Positions 6,454-13,109 of a DNA stretch of 14,738 bases are shown piece after piece (the stretch's first letter is position 1; each line of letters opens with the position of its first letter). The DNA comes from Thermoplasmatota archaeon (GTDB lineage: Archaea > Thermoplasmatota > E2 > DHVEG-1): NCBI GenBank assembly GCA_018334795.1, contig JAGXLH010000033.1, positions 1 through 14,738 of the forward strand, written 5' to 3'. Made by a program: the position numbers and the translations under genes. The notes beneath the pieces were generated by a model. It saw nothing but the letters and a program-made list of their open reading frames with translations. It was not told the DNA's origin and searched no databases.

Positions 6454-8675
6454 CGGATCATATCCTGTTGCTTGTATTCTTTTGCCAAAAAAGATTCAAG
6501 TAACCATTCTTCAGTTATTTCAAAAGGAAGTAACACGGTTTCTGCACAGCGACAGAGATAATGAATATAAAACGAAACATCAAAAAAGATTTCTGAAGAC
6601 AAACGTTGTTTCACACAGACTTTTTCTTGATACGAACTACTTGTTTGATCACAAACAACATATTCAATGAACTGACCAGGGTGAACAATAATCCCATCAT
6701 CTTGTTTCTGTTGCAATGCAGCTTTTACAAAATTGTTTACTTTATACGTATTCACGGTTCTTGCAACTCTACTAGTGAACAATAAATCAGAACTATTCAC
6801 ATTACGAGTAACTAATTGGTTCATGAATTTGAAAACAACATGTACCGCGGTTGATACCTTACTTTTTAATTCTTCTTTTGACTGTGCTTGCTGAAACACG
6901 TGGAGTATTTCCTTTTGCATATTTTTTACAAAAACTGGCGTGTTATGCTGACGAAGTTCAATTCCTCGTATTTTTAATTCGCCTGTGGTAAACCGTCCAT
7001 AATACCGGTTTAATGCACCATAATCATGATGTTTGCTTTTTAAAAAAGCAATCCAATCATAACATCCTTCCACATCTAAACGAACATCAGTTTGTTTACT
7101 GATATTCCTTGCTAGTTTTGCTGGGGAAATGGTTGGTTTACTTGCTTGTACCCATAATGAATCAACAATTCCATGTAACACTTGATATCCATAATGTTCA
7201 GATAGATGCATTGCATCAAGTAAGATTTTTCGACTAAATGCAGTAATACTCTCATGACATTCAATACGACCATATCGAGCATTCTTATATCCCGTATATC
7301 CAAAACTAACCAGTAAAATCCATTTCCATGCATGCTGCAAATACGTATACTTTTCAGTATCATACGATTTATTTTTTGCTCGTGCTTTAAATCTAAATCG
7401 ACGATCAATCACTGGTTTTAACACGGTTGGGATCAATCCAGTTTTTTGTTCACAAATATGATAGCCAAGCTGGGGAACACGATGTGAAGAATGAGGACAA
7501 CAGGAACATAACACCGTTTCAGGACTAATGTTTTCTTGAATCATAATATGTGGATATAATGAAGCATAATCAAATTCGACTACATTTTCATGTATACCCG
7601 GTACAGGATCAAGGATTAATCCACCTCTATCTGTTCGTAATAACATCGCTGCGGTTTTCCACTGTTCCGGTTGCCGTTTATTCCAAGGAACAAGAAAATC
7701 CTGATTCATGGCAGTATTCACTTGCATTTGGCTAATCGCAGTACCGGCACCAAGCCGGGAAAGTATTTGAAGTGAAATATTAGCACAACGGGAAACATCT
7801 AGTAACCCATCAAATCGACCGTTTTGATAAAAAAATGAGTTCTTAGTATCAATATGAAAACGACCATGAAACACATACCATGCCGGCCGATACAAAACTC
7901 GGCCGTAACTTGTGTATGATGAATCCTGTTTGATCTGTTTTAAGGTTGCATTATCTCGTCCAAAGGATAACGCATCAAGAATACCATGCTTCATCGCTCG
8001 TTGGTGAAGCAAGGGAAACAAAAAACTATCTCCATTATTTGTAAGAAGAATATCTGGATTTTTCTTCCGAATCAATCGTAATCCTGCAAGAATGGTATCA
8101 ATTTCATTTTCAGTCTTCACGAGAACATCATCAACAATAATGCCCTCAATCAGGGATGATTTCTGGTTTGGATTCATATTTGTTATAATGTCAAAACGCA
8201 TCTGCGAGAAGCATGGTTGTTGATAATCAACATCCCACTGAGTATCATGCACTCTAAATTTTTTTCCAGTCCAGGTAGCTAATCCATTAAAGAAAACATG
8301 TCGATATTGCAAGAATCGAGTGCTTAACCGAAGATCAACATTATACAATTTATATCGTTGATAATTCCCTTCTTTTTGGATTTGCTGAGCAAGAAAGGAT
8401 ATATTTTTTAATTTGTAGGGTGTTACGGCAAGAACGAGTTTTGGATGTGTGTTTCCCAATTCTGTTTTTTGTTTGGTATACTCTATGTGTTTTACCTCAT
8501 CTTTGTTAGAAAGCGTTTTCCGTAATTGTTTCAGGTCTTGTGCAGATCCATTAACATAAAATGATGGATGATACGGGATTTTGATTTTTTTCATACCTTG
8601 TTTTGTTTTCAACCAGGTAACCATCACATTTTTTTGGTAATCTGGGTAACAATCAAAAATGAATCCTTGCATCAT
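6450..8675 (-). CDS. Divergent archaeal family B DNA polymerase (PolB2/Dpo2-like)
   Basis: The 741-residue protein is recognisable as family B by motif A (EFDYASLYP, Asp369), motif B (AWKWILLVSFGYTGY, Lys451) and motif C (HGIVDSLWV, Asp505). The two aspartates that bind catalytic metals (369 and 505) and the motif B lysine are kept. Motif C lacks the first Asp of the usual YGDTDS, and motif B has Leu-Val instead of Asn-Ser. In the exonuclease domain Exo I keeps Asp162 but loses the Glu (DIITN), Exo II has Leu219 in place of Asp (NGDSFLF), and no Exo III Tyr-x-x-x-Asp is clear, so proofreading is probably absent. Cys390, 392, 393 and 408 with nearby His may bind zinc or form disulfides. A family of archaeal PolB paralogues with altered motifs (PolB2/Dpo2) is known and linked to lesion bypass; this protein probably belongs near it. 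Activity is possible but unproven. Confidence 0.85.
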   Translation of the reverse strand: MMQGFIFDCYPDYQKNVMVTWLKTKQGMKKIKIPYHPSFYVNGSAQDLKQLRKTLSNKDEVKHIEYTKQKTELGNTHPKLVLAVTPYKLKNISFLAQQIQKEGNYQRYKLYNVDLRLSTRFLQYRHVFFNGLATWTGKKFRVHDTQWDVDYQQPCFSQMRFDIITNMNPNQKSSLIEGIIVDDVLVKTENEIDTILAGLRLIRKKNPDILLTNNGDSFLFPLLHQRAMKHGILDALSFGRDNATLKQIKQDSSYTSYGRVLYRPAWYVFHGRFHIDTKNSFFYQNGRFDGLLDVSRCANISLQILSRLGAGTAISQMQVNTAMNQDFLVPWNKRQPEQWKTAAMLLRTDRGGLILDPVPGIHENVVEFDYASLYPHIMIQENISPETVLCSCCPHSSHRVPQLGYHICEQKTGLIPTVLKPVIDRRFRFKARAKNKSYDTEKYTYLQHAWKWILLVSFGYTGYKNARYGRIECHESITAFSRKILLDAMHLSEHYGYQVLHGIVDSLWVQASKPTISPAKLARNISKQTDVRLDVEGCYDWIAFLKSKHHDYGALNRYYGRFTTGELKIRGIELRQHNTPVFVKNMQKEILHVFQQAQSKEELKSKVSTAVHVVFKFMNQLVTRNVNSSDLLFTSRVARTVNTYKVNNFVKAALQQKQDDGIIVHPGQFIEYVVCDQTSSSYQEKVCVKQRLSSEIFFDVSFYIHYLCRCAETVLLPFEITEEWLLESFLAKEYKQQDMIR

Positions 8676-8770
8676 ATGTATTCCATCACAATGTTATTTT
8701 TTTTGAAGATGCAAGAAGACTGGTTCTTTGTTAAAAAAATTGATTATGGGTTGTTGAAAGTATTTTTTTG

Positions 8771-8935
8771 TTATTCTTTTTCTTTTTTCAATTTTTTGTA
8801 ATCACCAAGGACTTGTTTCCAATCAAGCAAATCCCTGCATTTTCCACAGTATCCATTGTTCATTTCGTAATCAAGTTTGTTCATTTTCCTTCCGCAATAT
8901 TTACAATGATACTTTTTTCTGTTTTCTTCGGTCAT
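8771..8935 (-). CDS. Zinc-ribbon microprotein, 54 aa
   Basis: This short gene lies 95 bases upstream of the polymerase on the same strand. The product has two CxxC pairs, Cys11/Cys14 (HCKYCGRKM) and Cys30/Cys33 (GYCGKCRD), separated by 15 residues, as in treble-clef/zinc-ribbon proteins common in archaea. A basic coiled tail (DYKKLKKEKE) follows. It starts ATG at 8935 with MTEENRKK. No ribosome-binding site precedes it, but a TATA-like element 28 bases upstream fits a leaderless transcript. Position suggests it is the first gene of a zinc-ribbon, polymerase, nuclease set. Its role (DNA or protein contact) is inferred only; no other reading of this stretch is as convincing. Confidence 0.75.
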   Translation of the reverse strand: MTEENRKKYHCKYCGRKMNKLDYEMNNGYCGKCRDLLDWKQVLGDYKKLKKEKE

Positions 8936-9165
8936 GATACTGTTCAACAAAATGGTTAATATGTTTTATCACTAAAAATGATTGTTCTGCAAAATGTTCA
9001 ATTATACTAATGGCTTTGACTTAATAGAACGTACTCATCCAAAAAAGATTTGCTAAAACACCTCACTATACTATATGTTGGCGAATGAACAATAGAAATA
9101 TTTGTTGATTAGATTGAAAAGATAGAAACAGATGAGAATATGAAGTGATCTAAGCGTATTAATTC
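8936..9165 (-). promoter_or_regulatory. Upstream region of the zinc-ribbon/polymerase cluster
   Basis: I see no gene here. On the minus strand a TATA-like element, AAAACATATTAA, is at about 8956-8968, centred 28 bases from the ATG at 8935, the expected distance for a leaderless archaeal start. Two copies of TGTTC-NN-CAAAATG flank it (8941-8954 and 8983-8996). Confidence 0.45.
8941..8996. repeat. Direct repeat TGTTC-NN-CAAAATG, two copies flanking the TATA element
   Basis: Copies at 8941-8954 (TGTTCAACAAAATG) and 8983-8996 (TGTTCTGCAAAATG) match at 12 of 14 bases and are 42 bases apart start to start, about four helical turns. One lies between the TATA element and the zinc-ribbon start, the other upstream of the TATA element. 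This is the geometry of an operator pair, but could be chance in AT-rich DNA. Confidence 0.4.
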
Positions 9166-10359
9166 CTATGTTACTTTTTTTACTTTGACGTAAAGAATTC
9201 GTTTTAAAATCTTATATTTATATTCTTGTGCACTTGCATTTCCCATCATGATCTCAAGGAGCATATCTTTGAGTTGTTCATCTTGTTTTAGTAAGTCGAA
9301 ATATTTGAAATCAGTTTTGTTCCATTGTTTTGTTGCCTGCTGAAACAACGCGATATCTTTTCCAAATGCGTGTTTCCACTGGTGTTCATATCTTGATAAA
9401 AACCTATTGCTTGTATTCTTTTTACGTAATGCAGCATCTATGATTTTAGCTGCGATTCTTCCCGAATACATGGCGTAATGAATTCCTTCCCCTGTGATTG
9501 GATTGATTAACCCAGCAGCATCACCACAAAGAAGCATCTTATCAGCATAGGTTTTGGGTATGGGCTGGGTTGGTAATGCACCTCCTTTTACGTTATCAGC
9601 AGAGAGTTCTTTAGGGATAATGTTTTCTTCTTTTAATCGTTTTATATATTCTTGAAAGGTTGGTTTTAACCTATTATGATCCGTATTATGATACGGTTTC
9701 ATTTCACCAATACCCATGTTAATATGATTTTTTTTGGAAAACACCCATCCATAGCCCGATAATCCATTCATTTTCAAATGTAAATGCCCATATCGTTTTG
9801 ATGAAAAATACTGATCGATGAGTTGTTCATCCATCTTGTATTCATTGAATAATGAAACTGCAAATTGATTTTTAATTGGTTCTAATCCTGCTTTTTTACG
9901 TGTGATGCTCCAAATTCCATCTGATCCAATAATTACCTTTGATTCAACGCATTCTCCAGTATCAACGATTGTTTTTACATGATCTTTTGAAAACATTATA
10001 TCAACTACTTTTTTCCCTTCGAGAAGTGTGCAACCCTGATCAACGGCAAGTTGTACGAGACCTGCATCAAATGTTTTTCTAAGAACCGTTGCCATCACAG
10101 GTGTATCCTTTTTGATTTCCACCCGGTTACCCATATCCTTAGCATATACGTAGCCACCATAGGTATAGGATTCAATCAAATCATTGTTTTTAACATAAGG
10201 AAATTCGGTCAATACTTTTGCAGTTAATCCCCCACCACATGGTTTTTCCCTTGGAAACTTGGCTTTATCAATTAATAACACCGTTCTTTTCCGTTCAGCT
10301 AACATTTTTGCGGCAGTACTTCCTGCTGGTCCGCCACCAACAATAACCACATCATACAT
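9166..10359 (-). CDS. Geranylgeranyl reductase family FAD protein
   Basis: The 397-residue flavoprotein has the dinucleotide-binding motif GGGPAG (8-13) with Asp31 at the end of the second strand, the geranylgeranyl-reductase signature KPCGGGL (39-45, Cys41), GSDGIWS (145-151) and the second FAD motif CGDAAGLINPITGEGI (278-293). Length is typical of archaeal digeranylgeranylglycerophospholipid reductases, which saturate the isoprenoid chains of archaeal ether lipids at the membrane using reduced FAD. Related family members act on quinone side chains or polyprenols, so the exact substrate is not certain. The ATG is fixed by GGGAGG at 10366-10371, six bases upstream, and by the Rossmann motif starting at residue 3. 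It appears to have its own promoter and is not obviously tied to either neighbour. Confidence 0.9.
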   Translation of the reverse strand: MYDVVIVGGGPAGSTAAKMLAERKRTVLLIDKAKFPREKPCGGGLTAKVLTEFPYVKNNDLIESYTYGGYVYAKDMGNRVEIKKDTPVMATVLRKTFDAGLVQLAVDQGCTLLEGKKVVDIMFSKDHVKTIVDTGECVESKVIIGSDGIWSITRKKAGLEPIKNQFAVSLFNEYKMDEQLIDQYFSSKRYGHLHLKMNGLSGYGWVFSKKNHINMGIGEMKPYHNTDHNRLKPTFQEYIKRLKEENIIPKELSADNVKGGALPTQPIPKTYADKMLLCGDAAGLINPITGEGIHYAMYSGRIAAKIIDAALRKKNTSNRFLSRYEHQWKHAFGKDIALFQQATKQWNKTDFKYFDLLKQDEQLKDMLLEIMMGNASAQEYKYKILKRILYVKVKKVT

Positions 10360-10400
10360 ATGATGCCTCCCTACTATTAAACATAGGATGTTATGATAAT

Positions 10401-10411
10401 TATATTTTAAA
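10401..10411 (-). promoter_or_regulatory. TATA element of the geranylgeranyl reductase gene
   Basis: TTTAAAATATA on the minus strand. It would start transcription near 10380, giving a leader of about 20 bases that holds the GGGAGG ribosome-binding site at 10366-10371. Confidence 0.45.
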
Positions 10412-10493
10412 TATTTTTACTCTAAATTAATACTATTTTTCATAACAAATGTTTAAAATTTTAAAAGAATGTATGGATGAAAAATTTTCGGTA

Positions 10494-11840
10494 TCAATGG
10501 TTTTCTATTTGATATCCGCCGATTTTTAATGAAGGATCTCCAAGTAACGTGAATTCCTGAATGGTTAACGGATCATACATCACTTTTTCCATGATCTGAT
10601 CAATGAATGTATATTGCGCGTTAATAAACATTTCACCAAGATGAATTCCAGGTTCATACGAATCAAAGAAAAACGCATGCAAACTACTTGCCCCAGCAAT
10701 AAATGGATCACCAGCAAATCCACCAAAACCTGTCCTTGTTGCACCGATACAAGCAATCGCACCAGCATTCGGTTTTTTAATCATTGACCATGCAAAACAA
10801 GGAACATCAATAGTGAACAGTTGATAATCCAATTTTGCGGTTAGACATGCATCAAAGTACATGATTGGATACTTATCCGTATTCTTCAATCCTAAAATAA
10901 ACGGTGTATAATACGAGATCTGAGACGAGCCATCCGGTGGAGACGTAGCAATACCATAAGCTAATCCATGACCTGAGTAACTGACAAAACCAGCTCCTTT
11001 TGAAATCTCAGCATTAATCGTAAAAAAACGAAAACGTTGCAGCGACGTCCACAATGTTATTGGTGTAAATTCAGGCATCACTGATGAAACATATTCAGTG
11101 ACTACCTCACCTTCATTGATACCGCCAGTATTCGGAAATGTATCTCCGCCCATCAGAATCAAACGATGAAACCATTCACTTCCGAACGTCGTTGTTTCAT
11201 ACGTAATGATCTTATCAACCACGTTTTTCACATCGTTCTGATTTGAACAAGGAATGCGTCCTACCATCACATCTGGTTTACCTTCGATTTCATCAACAAT
11301 TTCAAGTGTTTCATTATACTCACTTGTTCCATCCATAATCATTCGAACTTCACTATAGACTCCATCTTGATTGGTATCCCATCTTGAAAACGAATGCTGT
11401 TCATCATAAACATCTGCATAATACAAATCAGTAAGCACATCAGAAACCACCATATTTCCAAAATAATTCCAGGATACCGCAGTTGTTCTCATCGGAACAA
11501 GATTTACATCACCAAGCAAAAGAACATAGGATATTTCTAAATCCTCAATTGCATCCTTGATGAAATATTTGATTTCTTCGATTTCATCAACACCAGTATA
11601 CTCTTCATAGATTGATTCTGTTGTTTTCACTATTGTTTTTATGCCAATACTATTTTTATGAGCAACTAACGGGTCAACAGAAGAAACAAATTGAGTTGGA
11701 CAAATAATCACTAGATCAAACGTTTCATCACTGTGTACCATGGTTACATCTTGTTTGGTTTGTGATAATACAGTAACAGTTAATCCATTCAACACTACTA
11801 AAAATACTAAGAAAACACATAACACATGCTGTTTTTTCAT
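10494..11840 (-). CDS. Secreted C25 (gingipain-like) cysteine peptidase
   Basis: The 448-residue protein has a signal peptide (hydrophobic 7-25, ending VLSQ) and a complete C25-type domain: N-terminal alpha/beta subdomain (FDLVIICPTQF 41-51, YVLLLGDVNLVP 105-116), then the catalytic subdomain with His291 (YSGHGLAYG) and Cys332 (YFDACLTAKLD). The closing motif is FTLLGDPSLKI. A WDTNQDGVYSE loop (154-164) resembles a calcium-binding D-x-N-x-D-G loop. It cleaves peptide bonds outside the cell by family knowledge; specificity (Arg or Lys in gingipains, unknown here) cannot be read off. Unlike many large gingipains it has no extra C-terminal adhesin or sorting domain and no visible membrane anchor, so it is probably released or held by partners. 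It is the intact paralogue of the split gene at 2149-3656. Confidence 0.88.
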   Translation of the reverse strand: MKKQHVLCVFLVFLVVLNGLTVTVLSQTKQDVTMVHSDETFDLVIICPTQFVSSVDPLVAHKNSIGIKTIVKTTESIYEEYTGVDEIEEIKYFIKDAIEDLEISYVLLLGDVNLVPMRTTAVSWNYFGNMVVSDVLTDLYYADVYDEQHSFSRWDTNQDGVYSEVRMIMDGTSEYNETLEIVDEIEGKPDVMVGRIPCSNQNDVKNVVDKIITYETTTFGSEWFHRLILMGGDTFPNTGGINEGEVVTEYVSSVMPEFTPITLWTSLQRFRFFTINAEISKGAGFVSYSGHGLAYGIATSPPDGSSQISYYTPFILGLKNTDKYPIMYFDACLTAKLDYQLFTIDVPCFAWSMIKKPNAGAIACIGATRTGFGGFAGDPFIAGASSLHAFFFDSYEPGIHLGEMFINAQYTFIDQIMEKVMYDPLTIQEFTLLGDPSLKIGGYQIENH

Positions 11841-11891
11841 GTAAGTCGCCCCGCAGAATACTGTTCGCTACCAATATAATGTCTACGTTTC

Positions 11892-11900
11892 TATATAAAT
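11892..11900 (-). promoter_or_regulatory. TATA element of the intact C25 peptidase gene
   Basis: ATTTATATA on the minus strand, about 56 bases before the ATG at 11840. A start near 11870 gives a leader of about 30 bases; only a weak purine stretch (GCGGGGCG) serves as ribosome-binding site. Confidence 0.5.
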
Positions 11901-11927
11901 TATTCCAACAAAAAATTGGACAAATGC

Positions 11928-11934
11928 AAAAAAA
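11928..11934 (-). terminator. T7 tract after the MGRT-family gene
   Basis: Leftward transcription from the RadA-like pair meets GAGTTTTTTTGC about 45 bases after the last stop codon and just before the next promoter. A bare T-tract is enough for archaeal termination, but no hairpin is visible. Confidence 0.3.
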
Positions 11935-11978
11935 CTCATATTTTGTTAACATTTTATTAAAAATCTCTAATCCTGTTC

Positions 11979-12248
11979 TTATTCATCTCCATTCCTTTTT
12001 TCAATTTGTTCCTTTGTTTTTTCCAGTTCACGTAACTGTTTCTCATGCTCAAGTAAAATACTTATCACGATAGGTTCAAAGGGAAGAGCATGTGGGAAGT
12101 TATGTCCTGCTGCACTATGCCTTCTCGCATGATTGAGTAATGCATCAAACATTTCTTGATCCTGTTTTCGTAATCCTTGTCTAAAATCAGTCCATTCCAT
12201 GCCAAATGATTCAATCATCCGCCGAAATGTTGGAATTGTTCGCCCCAT
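11979..12248 (-). CDS. Small 'MGRT' family protein, partner of the RadA-like gene
   Basis: From the ATG at 12248 the product has 89 residues beginning MGRTIPTFRRMIESF. I recognise this start and the following pattern (W-x2-FR-x2-LRK-D-x5-FD-x2-L-x-HAR-x2-SAA) as a conserved uncharacterised archaeal protein. It is mostly helical, with a charged coiled-coil C-terminus (LLEHEKQLRELEKTKEQIEKR). The start is chosen because a near-perfect ribosome-binding site GGTGATC (12257-12263) sits eight bases upstream, within the end of the RadA-like gene; the gene begins five bases after that gene's stop. An in-frame GTG at 12284 would add 12 residues that do not look family-like. Tight coupling suggests it works with the RadA-like protein. 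Biochemical function is unknown. Confidence 0.78.
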   Translation of the reverse strand: MGRTIPTFRRMIESFGMEWTDFRQGLRKQDQEMFDALLNHARRHSAAGHNFPHALPFEPIVISILLEHEKQLRELEKTKEQIEKRNGDE

Positions 12249-12253
12249 AAAAG

Positions 12254-12997
12254 TTAGATCACCATCCCAAAATCTTGTAGACACAACTGTCCAACTGTTT
12301 CACTGGTCACCGTTACCTGCTGATTTTTCTGTGTTATTGTAATCCTGGGACAATGACGCATTTCTTTTATCTGAATCAAGGTGTCAATAAATACTTCAAC
12401 TGATGCTCTATCTAAATCAATAGTATGTGTGTCAATAATGACCGTTGCTATTTGATATTGTTCGGTCATCTGTTTTATTTTTTTCATCATATGGGTAAAC
12501 AAATGATTTGCTTCATCTTTTGAAAGATTTGCATCTGCAAGTAACGAACATACTCCAGTTAGAATAAGTGTAACTGGTCTTTTCTTTTGGATAAGGGATT
12601 CAACATGAGAATGGATAAGATCGGTTAATTGATAAATCGTATATGCTCTACTCAGATACACATTTTGCAACACGTCTTCATCTGAAGTTATTTGCAAGCG
12701 AGCCAATCGTGCAAGCAAAAATGGATTTATTTGATTTTCTGCATCAAGAACGATACTAGGACTATGAAACATATCAACCGTGTTCACACAAACCCGATGA
12801 AGCAGGGTTGAAAGTAGTTTACTTTTTCCAATAAATGCCGTAATGTTCCCAGTATGAAGACCACCAAGAATTTCATCAATCTCACGTATTCCGGTATACA
12901 CGGACACCTTTGGTTGAACGACGGGTGTTTCCTTTTTATGAATGGTGGATTGATGTGTTTTAGCATATTCAACGTAACGATCATTCCATTGTTCCAT
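12254..12997 (-). CDS. RadA/RecA-fold paralogue with destroyed ATP site
   Basis: The 247-residue protein follows the RadA/RadB core closely: YTGIREIDEILGGLHTGNIT (34-53) matches the family's S-T-G-x3-L-D-x-L-L-G-G-x4-G-x-I-T, then VLDAENQINPFLLARLA (83-99) matches the post-Walker-A ID-x-E-G-x-F-x-P-E-R segment, and NVYLSRAYT matches N-I-Y-V-A-R-A. Where the P-loop GExGSGKT should be, only Ile-Gly57-Lys58-Ser59 remains, about five residues short. The Walker B strand (VTLILTG, 142-148) has Thr in place of the catalytic Asp. It is therefore unlikely to hydrolyse ATP and more likely a structural DNA-repair partner, as ImuA or RadA paralogues can be. An unusual inverted repeat spans its start codon. 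The MGRT gene follows in the same operon. Confidence 0.82.
   Translation of the reverse strand: MEQWNDRYVEYAKTHQSTIHKKETPVVQPKVSVYTGIREIDEILGGLHTGNITAFIGKSKLLSTLLHRVCVNTVDMFHSPSIVLDAENQINPFLLARLARLQITSDEDVLQNVYLSRAYTIYQLTDLIHSHVESLIQKKRPVTLILTGVCSLLADANLSKDEANHLFTHMMKKIKQMTEQYQIATVIIDTHTIDLDRASVEVFIDTLIQIKEMRHCPRITITQKNQQVTVTSETVGQLCLQDFGMVI
12257..12263 (-). promoter_or_regulatory. Ribosome-binding site fixing the MGRT start
   Basis: GGTGATC, complementary to the usual archaeal 16S 3' end, eight bases before the ATG at 12248. It overlaps the last codons of the RadA-like gene and implies translational coupling. Confidence 0.6.
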
Positions 12998-13027
12998 TTT
13001 TTTAGTTCCCCCAAATACAAATGGAAC
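12991..13027 (-). repeat. Perfect 9-bp inverted repeat around the RadA-like start codon
   Basis: GTTCCATTT at 12991-12999 and AAATGGAAC at 13019-13027 are perfect inverted arms with a 19-base spacer. In the mRNA they would form a stem that buries the ATG, with the GGGGG ribosome-binding purines in the loop. A further GGAACA...TGTTCC pair (13023-13044) overlaps the right arm. It may be a translational switch or a protein operator; it could be fortuitous because one arm is coding. Confidence 0.5.
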
Positions 13028-13046
13028 AACTGCATTTGTGTTCCTC

Positions 13047-13060
13047 TTTAAAAAATATTA
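13047..13060 (-). promoter_or_regulatory. TATA-like element of the RadA-like operon
   Basis: TAATATTTTTTAAA on the minus strand. A start near 13028 would give a leader of about 30 bases that begins almost exactly at the outer arm of the inverted repeat, so the whole hairpin would be in the transcript. Confidence 0.4.
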
Positions 13061-13109
13061 GTGATGGGGATCTGTGAAAGTATTAATCGTTAGTAAAAGA
13101 AGTTGTATC

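Noticed and set aside
6019..8935. Polymerase cluster as a self-synthesising mobile element (casposon or polinton-like)
   Set aside because: No terminal inverted repeats, integrase, Cas1 or capsid gene; the polymerase is of the cellular RNA/DNA-primed type without a protein-priming TPR insert that I can see.
12249..12284. GTG start extending the MGRT protein by 12 residues
   Set aside because: The strong GGTGATC site is placed for the ATG at 12248, and the extra residues lie in the overlap with the RadA-like gene.
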